Of a DNA stretch of 20,780 bases, positions 13,991 through 20,780 are shown piece by piece. The stretch lies in NCBI GenBank assembly GCA_030613505.1, contig JAUWLW010000044.1:1-20780 (forward strand), written 5' to 3'. Under the pieces are notes generated by a model that ran no database searches, was not told the origin of the DNA, and worked only from the letters and a program-made list of their open reading frames with translations. Position numbers and translations under genes: made by a program. Source of the DNA: Candidatus Zixiibacteriota bacterium. Its GTDB lineage: Bacteria > RBG-13-66-14 > B26-G2 > WVWN01. Positions within the stretch are counted from its first letter, which is position 1. Each line of letters opens with the position of its first letter.

Positions 13991-14431
13991 GTGAAATCAC
14001 TAACGATACTCGCGCTAGTAGCCGCGGCCGCCGCGGCCGCGCTCGCCGCCGGCGAGATAACGATAAAGGACTCGAGCTACCGCACCCTCGCGTACATCTA
14101 CGAGGATGGGACCGTCAAGAACTCGAGCTACAGCACCCTCGGCTACATAGGCGACGACGGGACCGTCAAAGATGCCAGCTACCGGACGTTGGGCTACTTC
14201 GACGGCGAGACCGCCAAGGACGGCTCGTACCGGACGATAGGCTACTACGACGACGGGACGATGAAAGGCCCCTCCTACCGCACGTGCGGGTATATCGAGG
14301 ACGGCGCGATAAAGCTCTCGTCGTACCGGACCCTCGGCTACTACGAGGCCGACGACATCCCCTTCACGAACGTCGAGGCCTACGTCGTCGCCTGGGCCTT
14401 CTTCTTCAGCGACATGCTCGCGACGGATTAG
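13991..14431 (+). CDS. Secreted beta-flower repeat protein (six repeats)
   Basis: 146 residues. The signal peptide (1-20) is followed by six tandem repeats of 16-19 residues with core SYRTLGYI-x-D-G-T-x-K, then a hydrophobic aromatic tail VEAYVVAWAFFF. This matches the 4-fold/5-fold beta-flower protein families, where each repeat gives a beta hairpin around a central axis and the tail ends with a Phe run; function unknown. Start: GTG 13991 preceded by GAGGAGG; the ATG at 13961 would overlap the TATAAT box and is rejected. The DNA repeats are a consequence of protein repeats. The last codons are echoed twice downstream (14448-14504 and 15535-15594). Confidence 0.8.
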   Translation: MKSLTILALVAAAAAAALAAGEITIKDSSYRTLAYIYEDGTVKNSSYSTLGYIGDDGTVKDASYRTLGYFDGETAKDGSYRTIGYYDDGTMKGPSYRTCGYIEDGAIKLSSYRTLGYYEADDIPFTNVEAYVVAWAFFFSDMLATD

Positions 14432-14447
14432 GGGGCGCCCGGGCCGC

Positions 14448-14504
14448 GTCGAGGCCTATATGGTCGCCTACTACTTCTTCTTCTACCGGGATTATTTGGA
14501 TTAG
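14448..14504 (+). pseudogene. Truncated beta-flower tail, copy 1
   Basis: Encodes VEAYMVAYYFFFYRDYLD and a stop, aligned with the last residues of the intact gene ending at 14431. The sequence after the stop (GGGcGGCGCC..GGGCCGGG) is also similar to that after the intact gene. No start codon or repeat region precedes it. Confidence 0.75.
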
Positions 14505-14578
14505 GGCGGCGCCTCGGGGCCGGGGGTTCGAAAGGGATTATTTTTAACGGGACGTAGGTTTAAAAAAGGAGGGGAACG

Positions 14579-15535
14579 ATGGAAGCAAATAATAACGATT
14601 GGCTCGAGGTAGCCGTGTTCATCCACGGCATTACCCCGCACGCGGAAGTCAAACCCCACGCGGAAACCCAAAAAAAATTCTACGACCGGCTCAACGCCGC
14701 GCTCGGCCGAAAGAATAAGGCCGCGTTCGCCGGCCGGCCGATCATGGTCGAGTGGGGGTGGGAGCGATCTCTGGACGAGGACCAGCACCTCGCCGAGGCC
14801 GAGGACATAATTAAGGGCGAGGTCTTTACCGCGATAAAGAGGACGTTCGACTTCGCGCCTTTCTTTTTAGTCTTAAGGCCGGTGTACAAGCTGTCTCGCA
14901 AGGTGTTCTATTACGGCTTTAACGACCTGTTCTATTACGTTTCGGACGAAGGCGAGCGGACCGTCCGCGGGAACGTCTTTGAGTACCTTAGCCGGGAGAT
15001 CGTTTTCCGCAGCCGGCCGTTCGGCAAAAGTCCGGCCCGCAAGGTCTCTCTCACTTTCTTCGCCCACAGCGCGGGGTCCGTGATCGCCCACGACCTGCTC
15101 TACCACATCTTCCGTGGGGATCGTTCGGAAGAGGCGGTCGAGGTCGTGCACGAGGTGCACGATCTGTTCCGCCGGGGCCTCATGCGCGTCCGGAAGCTCT
15201 ACACCCTGGGTTCGCCGCTCGGCGCGTTGACGATGATACGCAACAACGAGCTGATCCGGAAACTAAGAGAGGGCGAAAAGTTCAGGCCGGAGGAGATCGG
15301 CCTCCTGCCCGCCGAGGGCGTGTATAATCCCCGGTGGGTGAACTTCTGGGACAAAGACGACGTCTTCTCGGGCCCGGTCGAGTTCATGTACGACGTCCGC
15401 GGCGAGGACGGCCGCGCCGTCGTCGAGGACAAGTACGTCGACCTCGGCTCCTTCCTCGGCGACCTCTTCCCGCCCAGCCACAATAAATACTGGACCTCCC
15501 GAGGCGTTATCAACTACGTCGCGGAGACGTTTTGA
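14579..15535 (+). CDS. Cytosolic alpha/beta serine hydrolase, unknown substrate
   Basis: 318 residues, no signal peptide. VAVFIHGITPH holds the oxyanion His-Gly (16-17); FFAHSAGSVIAHDLL gives the nucleophile S164 in a G-x-S-x-G variant whose first Gly is Ala; TLGSPLGAL (209-217) is lipase-like; D258 or D260 in FWDKDDVF and H301 in PPSHNKYW complete a plausible triad. The family is lipase/esterase or a PGAP1-like acyl hydrolase; no close relative recognised. ATG 14579 follows AAAAGGAGGGG. The gene is bracketed by two truncated copies of the beta-flower gene tail, the second of which starts at the last base of its stop codon, so it looks like inserted cargo. Confidence 0.78.
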   Translation: MEANNNDWLEVAVFIHGITPHAEVKPHAETQKKFYDRLNAALGRKNKAAFAGRPIMVEWGWERSLDEDQHLAEAEDIIKGEVFTAIKRTFDFAPFFLVLRPVYKLSRKVFYYGFNDLFYYVSDEGERTVRGNVFEYLSREIVFRSRPFGKSPARKVSLTFFAHSAGSVIAHDLLYHIFRGDRSEEAVEVVHEVHDLFRRGLMRVRKLYTLGSPLGALTMIRNNELIRKLREGEKFRPEEIGLLPAEGVYNPRWVNFWDKDDVFSGPVEFMYDVRGEDGRAVVEDKYVDLGSFLGDLFPPSHNKYWTSRGVINYVAETF

Positions 15536-15594
15536 CGGCCTACGTGGTCGCCTACTACTACTTCTTCTACCGGGATTTTTTGGATAACGGTTAA
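15535..15594 (+). pseudogene. Truncated beta-flower tail, copy 2
   Basis: Encodes TAYVVAYYYFFYRDFLDNG and a stop, differing from copy 1 by four bases over 48 aligned bases at an offset of 1084. It overlaps the hydrolase stop codon by one base. Confidence 0.78.
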
Positions 15595-15837
15595 AGCTGG
15601 GGATGAGCGAAGGCGCGGGCGTATTAAAAAGCTCTCGCGGATTGTTTGAAGCGTAGGGGACGACCTTCAGCTCGAGCCACCGCGATATGTCGAAACCGGC
15701 CGCTTCAGCGGCCGGTGCGTAACCCGCGTAGCTTCTAACCGCCGGTTTCAACCGGCGGTAAGGTGGCCAGGTCTAAAGACCCGGCCCTACTATACTACGC
15801 GGGGCGGCCGGATCTAAAGGTCCGGCCCTGCGTTTAT

Positions 15838-15863
15838 CGCCGGCCCCGTGCGGCGCCTTTTTT
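15838..15863 (+). terminator. Weak terminator-like hairpin before the radical SAM gene
   Basis: CGCCG paired with CGGCG followed by CC and six T. It may end read-through from the hydrolase; it overlaps the -35 region of the next promoter. Confidence 0.35.
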
Positions 15864-15871
15864 GTTATAAT
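15863..15871 (+). promoter_or_regulatory. Extended -10 promoter giving a probably leaderless mRNA
   Basis: TGT-TATAAT (TATAAT at 15866-15871) lies eight bases before ATG 15880. A start point 6-8 bases after the -10 box falls on or just before the ATG, leaving no room for a ribosome-binding site, and none is seen. Confidence 0.6.
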
Positions 15872-15879
15872 AAACCGTT

Positions 15880-17382
15880 ATGGCCGTTGACGTTGTCGGC
15901 ATACATCCCTACGGCGTGGACCTGGGGATCACGGACCGCACGCCGCCGCTCGGCCTGTTGTGGATAGCCGCGGCGCTGGAGCGCGCCGGCTACGCCGTCG
16001 CCGTCTACGACGAGCAGGTGGCCGGGGAGAGCCTCGGCGACTTCCTCGCCGCGACGCGGCCCAGCCTCGCGCTCCTGTCCGGGACCTCGCACGGCCGCTT
16101 CCGCGCCTTCGAGTACGCGTCCGCTATTAAACGATTCGACGCCGGCATAACGGTCGCGTACGGTGGCCCCCACGCCTCCTTCACCGCGGCGGAGACGCTC
16201 GCGCGCATCCCGGACGTCGACCTCATAGGCCACGGCGAGGGCGAGGACACCTGCCTCGAGCTCGCCGCCTGGAAGGTCCGCGGCGGCGGCCGGCCGGAGG
16301 ACCTGCGCAAGATAAAGGGTATCACGTATCGCGACGACGGCGGCCCGGCGACGACGCCCCCTCGCGAGCGGCAGGCCGACCTCGACTCCCTCCCGCTTCC
16401 CGCGCGCCACCTCGTCCCGATGGCTCGCTACCGCCTGAAGATGGACCTCCTCGACCTCCCCGGTACGATAATCATGACATCGCGCGGCTGCCCGATATGC
16501 TGCGCCTTCTGCTCGGAGTCGTTCTTCTTCGGCAAGCGGTACTACACCCGCGGCGCCCGAAGCATCGTCGACGAGGTGGAGCAGCTCATGACGCAGTACG
16601 GCGTCCGCGGCCTCGTCATCTTCGACAGCACTTTTTCGTTAAAACGGAAACACGTCGAGGCCTTCTGCGACGAGCTCGAGCGCCGGCGGATAGATATCCC
16701 CTGGCAGTGCCAGGTCCGCGTCGACACCGTCGACAAGCCGCTGCTGGAGAAGATGCGGCGCGCCGGCTGCTACACAATCTGCTTCGGCGTCGAATCCGGC
16801 GACGAGGAGATTTTAAAAAGCATCAGCAAGGGCATCACGCTCGCGCGCGCGGTCGACGTCATGAGGTGGGCCGACGAGCTGGGCCTGTATACCAAGGTCT
16901 CGTTCAGCCTGGGCCACCCGGGCGAGACGTACGAGCAGGCCAAGAAGACCAACAAGTTCGCCCGTACGTACGCGCGCTACATGACGTTCCGCGGCTACAA
17001 CCCGGGCGTTCGCATATACCCCGGGACGCGGGTCGAGGCGTACGCCCGCGAGCATGGCCTGATGCCGCCCGGCTTCGACTGGGCCGCGCCGTACGAGAAC
17101 GTGGAGAACGAGAAGCTCTTCAAACTCAAAGACAACGTGCCGCTCTTGTTGCAGCCGCAGCTCGGCGTGAGGGAGCTCAGGCGCCTGCGGCTGCGTTTTT
17201 TGCTTGGATATATACTAACGCCGGGGTATATTTTGACGAAGGCCGTGCGCGCGGTTCGCGTCGGCGAGGTGCGCCGGCTGTGGCGTGGGCTGTTGCGCGG
17301 CCTGGGCTTCAAGGTGAGGCGAGAGGAAGACCGCGTCCGCGACGTGCCGTTGGGAGCGGCCGGCGACGCGGCAAAGCGGTAA
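15880..17382 (+). CDS. B12-binding-domain radical SAM enzyme, paralog 1
   Basis: 500 residues. The N-terminal Rossmann-like cobalamin-binding-type domain (about 1-150: PPLGLLWIAAALERAGYAVAVYDEQ, GGPHASFTAAETL, GHGEGEDT) lacks a clear DxHxxG motif. The radical SAM core starts at RGCPICCAFC: C204-x3-C208-x2-C211 bind the 4Fe-4S cluster that cleaves SAM. Downstream, FGVESGDEEILKSISKGIT and SLGHPGETYEQAKKTNKFA are typical of the BchE/oxygen-independent cyclase and lipid- or natural-product-modifying class. Substrate unknown. The promoter next to the ATG suggests leaderless translation. A paralog lies at 19068 with the same domain order throughout, and a secreted protein gene lies between them. 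Confidence 0.9.
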   Translation: MAVDVVGIHPYGVDLGITDRTPPLGLLWIAAALERAGYAVAVYDEQVAGESLGDFLAATRPSLALLSGTSHGRFRAFEYASAIKRFDAGITVAYGGPHASFTAAETLARIPDVDLIGHGEGEDTCLELAAWKVRGGGRPEDLRKIKGITYRDDGGPATTPPRERQADLDSLPLPARHLVPMARYRLKMDLLDLPGTIIMTSRGCPICCAFCSESFFFGKRYYTRGARSIVDEVEQLMTQYGVRGLVIFDSTFSLKRKHVEAFCDELERRRIDIPWQCQVRVDTVDKPLLEKMRRAGCYTICFGVESGDEEILKSISKGITLARAVDVMRWADELGLYTKVSFSLGHPGETYEQAKKTNKFARTYARYMTFRGYNPGVRIYPGTRVEAYAREHGLMPPGFDWAAPYENVENEKLFKLKDNVPLLLQPQLGVRELRRLRLRFLLGYILTPGYILTKAVRAVRVGEVRRLWRGLLRGLGFKVRREEDRVRDVPLGAAGDAAKR

Positions 17383-17391
17383 CAAAAGGAC

Positions 17392-17419
17392 TTGCTAAAA
17401 ACAGCAGATTTGTTATAAT
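17392..17419 (+). promoter_or_regulatory. Promoter of the secreted sorting-domain protein
   Basis: TTGCTA (17392-17397), 16-base spacer, and a perfect TATAAT (17414-17419) with extended -10 TGT. The ATG at 17443 has AAGGGGG about 8 bases upstream. The promoter sits immediately after the radical SAM stop, so this gene is transcribed separately. Confidence 0.7.
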
Positions 17420-17442
17420 GCGGATAGTAAGGGGGTAGCGAG

Positions 17443-19032
17443 ATGAGATTATTATTCGTCGGATTGTCCGCGGTCGCGATATGGGGAAGTATCGCCGCCG
17501 CGGACTACTGGCATTGGGTCGAGGTAGGTACGTTTACCGGCCGGCCTCTCGCCCTCGAGAAAGGCCCGGACGGCGTACCGCAGATCCTGTATAACGGTTC
17601 TCCGTACGGTTTAACGTACGGCCGTTACGTAAACGGCGGATGGCAGAAAGAAGCAGTCGGGTTTTCCGTCCCGAACAACGCTTCATTCCTTGTAAACCCT
17701 ACTAACCAACCCCATATTTATTGGGTATCCGGCACCAAACTGTATCACGGTAACAAGGAGGGGGCAAAGTGGGTACGTGCCGAGGTTCACGACTTCAGCC
17801 GTCAGACGGGAACGTGGTTCGACGCCGCTATGAAAAAGGGCGGGAACGTTTACGTTACGGTCGACGTGGCGAACGAAAATGGGTTTAGGTTGTTGGAGGT
17901 GGCGCCGGATAATAGGGTAGTACGGAATATCCGTAGTAGTATTGATGACGTCGCCCGGTATATATCCGCGAGCGACGACGGCCGAGCGCACATTTTATAT
18001 TTCCAGGGGTTTCCGAGTAACGGTACGTTGTATGTCTCTTGGTATCAGGGCGAATGGACAAAGCCGGAAATCGTCGCTGCGCATTCTACGGGCGCTAATA
18101 TCCCAAGTGGGATTGCGTGCGACGCGCAGGGCAGGCCTTGGGTAGGTGTTAATTCCGATGAACAGCGGTTATCTTATTGGGTTAGTATTTTTTACCGTAA
18201 TCCGGGCCCCCCTCCGTATTGGGGGAGGCATTATCGGGGATGGGGTGAGGAAGGTATTGATTTAAAATTAGATAAGGTTCCGAGCGCCCATAGGGCTTAT
18301 TATTCGTTTAAGGTGTACGGCATGGGTAATAAATACGATTATAAGAGTCACGTTTTGGGAGGCAATGGTTATTGGGAACGGGTGGGTAAATTCGAGAATA
18401 TAGTAGTGTTACCGCAAAGTGATAATAAACCAACCTTCGCTTGGGGGAACGGCTCGAGGCTCGAGTATTGGTACTACGGCACGTTTACGGGCGTTAATGA
18501 TTTTGCCGCGCGGAGCGAGGCGGGCGGCGTGGCGCTGAGGTGGCGGCCTACGACGCCGTACGCCGGCTTCGACCTCTACCGCGGCGACGGCCGGGGAGAG
18601 CCCCGTAAAATTAACTCCTCGTTAATTACCGGCCGCGCGCCCTTCCGCTTCGTCGACGCCGACGTTTCGAGAGGCGTTAAGTATTCGTACGAGCTCGAGG
18701 CCGTGAAGCCGAGTGGCCAGAGCGAGTACTTCGGCCCGCTCGAGGTAACGTTCGAGGGCACTGCCGCCAAGGCGGCGTTTAGTCTGGGCCAGAGCCGCCC
18801 CAACCCGGCGACGGCCGCGGTTAGGATTCCGTTCGCGCTCGCGTCGGCGTCGGCGGTGGAATTGGCGATATACGACGTCGCCGGCCGGCGGGTGTTCCGC
18901 GAAGCCGGTTCTTACGGCGCGGGGCCGCAAGAATTGGTCGTGGACGTGGGTGCGCTCGCGCCGGGGGTTTACGTATACCGGTTTAAGGTCGAAGGTAGGT
19001 CCGCCTCGCGTAAAATGGTAGTAGGCCGTTAA
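17443..19032 (+). CDS. Large secreted protein with C-terminal FlgD/Por-type sorting-like domain
   Basis: 529 residues. A signal peptide (1-20) precedes a long Trp/Tyr/Gly-rich beta region (about 21-350) with repeated strand patterns resembling a beta-propeller. A fibronectin-III-like stretch follows (about 355-440: GGVALRWRPTTPYAGFDLYRGDG), then a C-terminal domain FSLGQSRPNPATAAVRIPF ... LAIYDVAGRRVF ... GVYVYRFKVEG ... RKMVVGR, the pattern of FlgD-Ig/type IX-like sorting domains that anchor or export proteins. The ligand is unknown. Base composition changes within the gene: about 17580-18480 is markedly more AT-rich than the C-terminal third, which matches the host, suggesting a swapped or acquired N-terminal module. 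It lies between the two radical SAM genes. Confidence 0.85.
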   Translation: MRLLFVGLSAVAIWGSIAAADYWHWVEVGTFTGRPLALEKGPDGVPQILYNGSPYGLTYGRYVNGGWQKEAVGFSVPNNASFLVNPTNQPHIYWVSGTKLYHGNKEGAKWVRAEVHDFSRQTGTWFDAAMKKGGNVYVTVDVANENGFRLLEVAPDNRVVRNIRSSIDDVARYISASDDGRAHILYFQGFPSNGTLYVSWYQGEWTKPEIVAAHSTGANIPSGIACDAQGRPWVGVNSDEQRLSYWVSIFYRNPGPPPYWGRHYRGWGEEGIDLKLDKVPSAHRAYYSFKVYGMGNKYDYKSHVLGGNGYWERVGKFENIVVLPQSDNKPTFAWGNGSRLEYWYYGTFTGVNDFAARSEAGGVALRWRPTTPYAGFDLYRGDGRGEPRKINSSLITGRAPFRFVDADVSRGVKYSYELEAVKPSGQSEYFGPLEVTFEGTAAKAAFSLGQSRPNPATAAVRIPFALASASAVELAIYDVAGRRVFREAGSYGAGPQELVVDVGALAPGVYVYRFKVEGRSASRKMVVGR

Positions 19033-19067
19033 ACGCTTTATTCGTTGTTTACGGACTTCAACGACCT

Positions 19068-20504
19068 TTGGAAATCCTGGCTGTATATCCCCGGGAGCCG
19101 GAGATACCCGTTCGCGCCCAGATGCCCCCTCTCGGAATGCTCTGGGTCGGCGGCGAGTTGCGGCGGGCCGGCCACGGCGTCGAGTTCATAGACCAACAGG
19201 TAGACGCGCGCGAGCCGGCTCGCGTGGCCGAGGAGTTGCGACCGCCCCTCGCCTTGGTCGGCGGTACTAGCCACAGCCGCTTCGCCTCGTTCGAGATAGC
19301 TTCCCGCATCAAAGAAGTATCGCCCGAAACGGTCGTCGTCTACGGCGGCCCCCACGCCACGTTCACCGCCGGCGACACTCTCCAACACGTTCCCGCAATA
19401 GATATTATCGTTCGCGGCGAGGGCGAGGAGACTTGCCGGGGTCTCGCCGAGTGGGCCGCGAGCGGCCGCCGGCCCGAGGACCTACTTGAGATAAAAGGTT
19501 TGTCGTACCGCGACGACGGCAAGGTTATCAATAACCCGCCGCGGCCGCTGATAAGCGATTTGGACGCGCTTGGCCCGCCGGCGCGGGAGCTCGTGCCGAT
19601 GGGGCGTTACCGGATGGGTTTGGATTTTATCGACGTACGTGCTACCTCGGTGATTACCGCCCGGGGGTGCCCCGTCGCGTGCACCTTCTGTTCGGCCGCC
19701 GCTATGTTCGGGCGAACTTATCGCGTCCGGGCGGCTACCACGGTCGTTGATGAAATAGAAAACTTAATATCGAACGGCGGGGTACGCGGCATAAAGATAA
19801 TCGACAGCACCTTTACCCAAAGCCGGCGCCACGTCCGCGCGTTTTGCGCGGCGATGGTTAAGCGAGGTATTAATATCCCCTGGGAATGTGAAATCAGAAT
19901 CGGTACTGTCGATAAAAGTCTGCTCGAGGAGATGCGCGTAGCTGGTTGTTTCTGTATAGGCGTCGGCGTCGAGTCTGGCTCTCAACGCGTTCAAGACGAG
20001 TGTATTCGTAAAGAGGTATCTTTATCCCGGGCCGTGGAGACTTTCCGATTTGCGCGCGAGGCGGGGCTTTTAGTTAAAGCTTTCTTCACGCTCGGTCATC
20101 CGGGGGAAACTTACGAAGAGGCTAAGGAGACGAATAGGTTTATTTGGAGGAACCGGAAGTATTTTCGTTTCGTTACGCATTACCCCGGCGTGAAGGTTTA
20201 CCCCGGGACGTACGTCGCGCAATACGTTCGCGAAAAAAAATTGCTGCCCAAGGATTTTACGTGGTCGGCTCCTTACCGTAACTCCGCTAACGAAAGGTTA
20301 TTCCGGGGCGTCGACGACGTTCCAATTCTTATCCAAGAGAGATTAGGCCTGAAAGAATTAAGGCGCTTGCGGATCGCCTTCGTTCGCATGAGGTTATCGT
20401 CGCCGCGATTCGTCGCCGAGAAGTTAAAGGCGATATTCAAGGCCGGCGTGGCGGGGAAGTATTTCGAGATAGTAAAGAAAGGCCTTTTCGGCCGTCGGCA
20501 CTAG
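19068..20504 (+). CDS. B12-binding-domain radical SAM enzyme, paralog 2
   Basis: 478 residues, alignable over its whole length with the enzyme at 15880 (shared PPLG-LW, GGTSHSRFASFE, YGGPHATFTAGDTL, GEGEETC, STFTQSRRHVRAFC, LGHPGETYEEAKETN, VYPGT). Cluster ligands C201-x3-C205-x2-C208 are in RGCPVACTFC. The extra Cys of paralog 1 (C207) is replaced by Ala, and its C-terminus is shorter. As in paralog 1, a clear DxHxxG cobalamin motif is not seen. The only plausible start is TTG 19068: homology begins there, and no ATG or GTG is available after the previous stop. No good ribosome-binding site is visible. It is somewhat less GC-rich than paralog 1, so transfer rather than tandem duplication is possible. 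Confidence 0.88.
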   Translation: MEILAVYPREPEIPVRAQMPPLGMLWVGGELRRAGHGVEFIDQQVDAREPARVAEELRPPLALVGGTSHSRFASFEIASRIKEVSPETVVVYGGPHATFTAGDTLQHVPAIDIIVRGEGEETCRGLAEWAASGRRPEDLLEIKGLSYRDDGKVINNPPRPLISDLDALGPPARELVPMGRYRMGLDFIDVRATSVITARGCPVACTFCSAAAMFGRTYRVRAATTVVDEIENLISNGGVRGIKIIDSTFTQSRRHVRAFCAAMVKRGINIPWECEIRIGTVDKSLLEEMRVAGCFCIGVGVESGSQRVQDECIRKEVSLSRAVETFRFAREAGLLVKAFFTLGHPGETYEEAKETNRFIWRNRKYFRFVTHYPGVKVYPGTYVAQYVREKKLLPKDFTWSAPYRNSANERLFRGVDDVPILIQERLGLKELRRLRIAFVRMRLSSPRFVAEKLKAIFKAGVAGKYFEIVKKGLFGRRH

Positions 20505-20507
20505 CGC

Positions 20508-20537
20508 TTGACGCCGTACGTTCTTATCTGTTAAAAT
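20508..20537 (+). promoter_or_regulatory. Promoter of the tRNA gene
   Basis: TTGACG (20508-20513), 18-base spacer, TAAAAT (20532-20537) with TGT just before, ending 11 bases before the tRNA 5' end. Confidence 0.6.
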
Positions 20538-20548
20538 AATATGCCAAA

Positions 20549-20622
20549 GCGCCCGTGGCTCAACTGGATAGAGCAACGGACTACGGATCCGTAGGTTGGG
20601 GGTTCGAATCCCTTCGGGCGCG
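20549..20622 (+). tRNA. tRNA-Arg (anticodon ACG)
   Basis: A complete cloverleaf of 74 bases: acceptor GCGCCCG paired with CGGGCGC, D-arm GCTC/GAGC, anticodon stem ACGGA/TCCGT with loop CTACGGA giving anticodon ACG (expected to be read as ICG after deamination), and T-loop TTCGAAT. CCA is not encoded. A hairpin CGAGGGCC/GGCCCTCG at 20627-20648 follows without a T-run. Confidence 0.95.
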
Positions 20623-20656
20623 AATGCGAGGGCCGCCAAAGGCCCTCGTCGCGTAT

Positions 20657-20780
20657 ATGCGAAAAACGCTGACAATCGCGGCCGCGGCACTCGCCCTCGC
20701 CTCGAGCTGCAGCAACGTCGGCGACAGGCCGCCGGTGGGCGACGGCGGCGCGCCGATGTATTTCCCCAACGGCGACGGCT
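20657..20780 (+). CDS. Probable lipoprotein, 5' part only
   Basis: Runs off the window. The N-terminus MRKTLTIAAAALALASSC is a lipoprotein-type signal peptide with a Cys after LASS, followed by a Gly/Asp/Pro-rich segment. No Shine-Dalgarno is visible and ATG 20657 is only 9 bases beyond the hairpin behind the tRNA, so the start is provisional. Function unknown. Confidence 0.5.
   Translation, partial: MRKTLTIAAAALALASSCSNVGDRPPVGDGGAPMYFPNGDG

Larger units (their letters stand above)
15595..15879. repeat. REP-like palindrome array (main part 15653-15832)
   Basis: The 345-base gap between the hydrolase and the radical SAM gene holds no gene. It contains, in order, the gtaggggacgacctt left arm (15653) with a decayed second half, ACCGGCCGC-ttca-GCGGCCGGT (15695-15716), ACCGCCGGT-ttca-ACCGGCGGT (15738-15759), a right arm ending ccggccctac (15760-15790), and a further right arm (15804-15832). 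These belong to the same family as the elements at 2367 and 2640. The stems differ while the loops stay TTCA or CTAAAG. Confidence 0.65.

Noticed and set aside
14060-14345. Regularly spaced direct repeats that could suggest a CRISPR or tandem DNA repeat
   Set aside because: They are imperfect, in frame, and encode the six beta-flower protein repeats.

Overview
This is a GC-rich bacterial chromosomal segment (about 60-65% G+C by eye). Three things point to an uncultivated lineage around the Coatesbacteria / Eisenbacteria / WOR-3 / FCB-margin phyla: a secreted protein with a FlgD/Por-type C-terminal sorting-like domain, beta-flower and DUF6249 proteins, and GC-rich palindromic repeats behind genes. 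That placement is inference from gene style; there is no rRNA or other phylogenetic marker in the window.

Layout. (a) 1-456 has a consensus-like promoter at base 1 and several strong hairpins but no convincing gene. (b) 457-2206 is a clearly AT-rich two-gene island: a class III nucleotidyl-cyclase-fold protein followed by a RelA/SpoT-type alarmone synthetase. This is the best candidate for an undescribed nucleotide-signalling (possibly phage-defence or toxin-antitoxin) pair. (c) 2207-2834 is a repeat block: two truncated copies of the 3' end of the neighbouring DUF6249 gene, each with a terminator hairpin and a pair of inverted REP-like palindromes. (d) 2835-4661 is an envelope-type signalling locus: a DUF6249 membrane protein divergent from an ECF sigma factor and its zinc-finger anti-sigma factor. 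(e) 4829-5680 is a short-chain dehydrogenase lacking the catalytic Tyr, flanked by direct copies of the anti-sigma gene tail plus its terminator. (f) 5880-8241 holds two minus-strand secreted proteins, one an esterase fused to a PDZ domain. (g) 8435-11315 is a glutamate decarboxylase / glutamate-GABA antiporter pair (gadB-gadC-like), the classic proton-consuming acid-resistance module. (h) 11422-13409 is a methyltransferase and an MFS exporter. (i) 13569-15535 has two small secreted proteins (one a six-repeat beta-flower protein) and an alpha/beta hydrolase, with two truncated copies of the beta-flower tail around the hydrolase. (j) 15653-15832 is a REP-like palindrome array. (k) 15880-20504 has two paralogous B12-binding radical SAM enzymes flanking a large secreted sorting-domain protein. 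(l) tRNA-Arg(ACG) and the start of a probable lipoprotein close the window.

Recurring theme. At three independent loci (DUF6249, anti-sigma, beta-flower) the last 50-100 bp of a gene recur downstream of it as a stop-codon-preserving fragment. At two of them the copies bracket an unrelated cargo gene; at the third the outermost copy abuts the AT-rich cyclase/alarmone-synthetase island. This suggests a gene-tail-targeted insertion route for accessory genes.

Many genes have strong AGGAGG-type ribosome-binding sites. At least one (15880) seems to be transcribed from an extended -10 promoter so close to its ATG that the mRNA would be leaderless.
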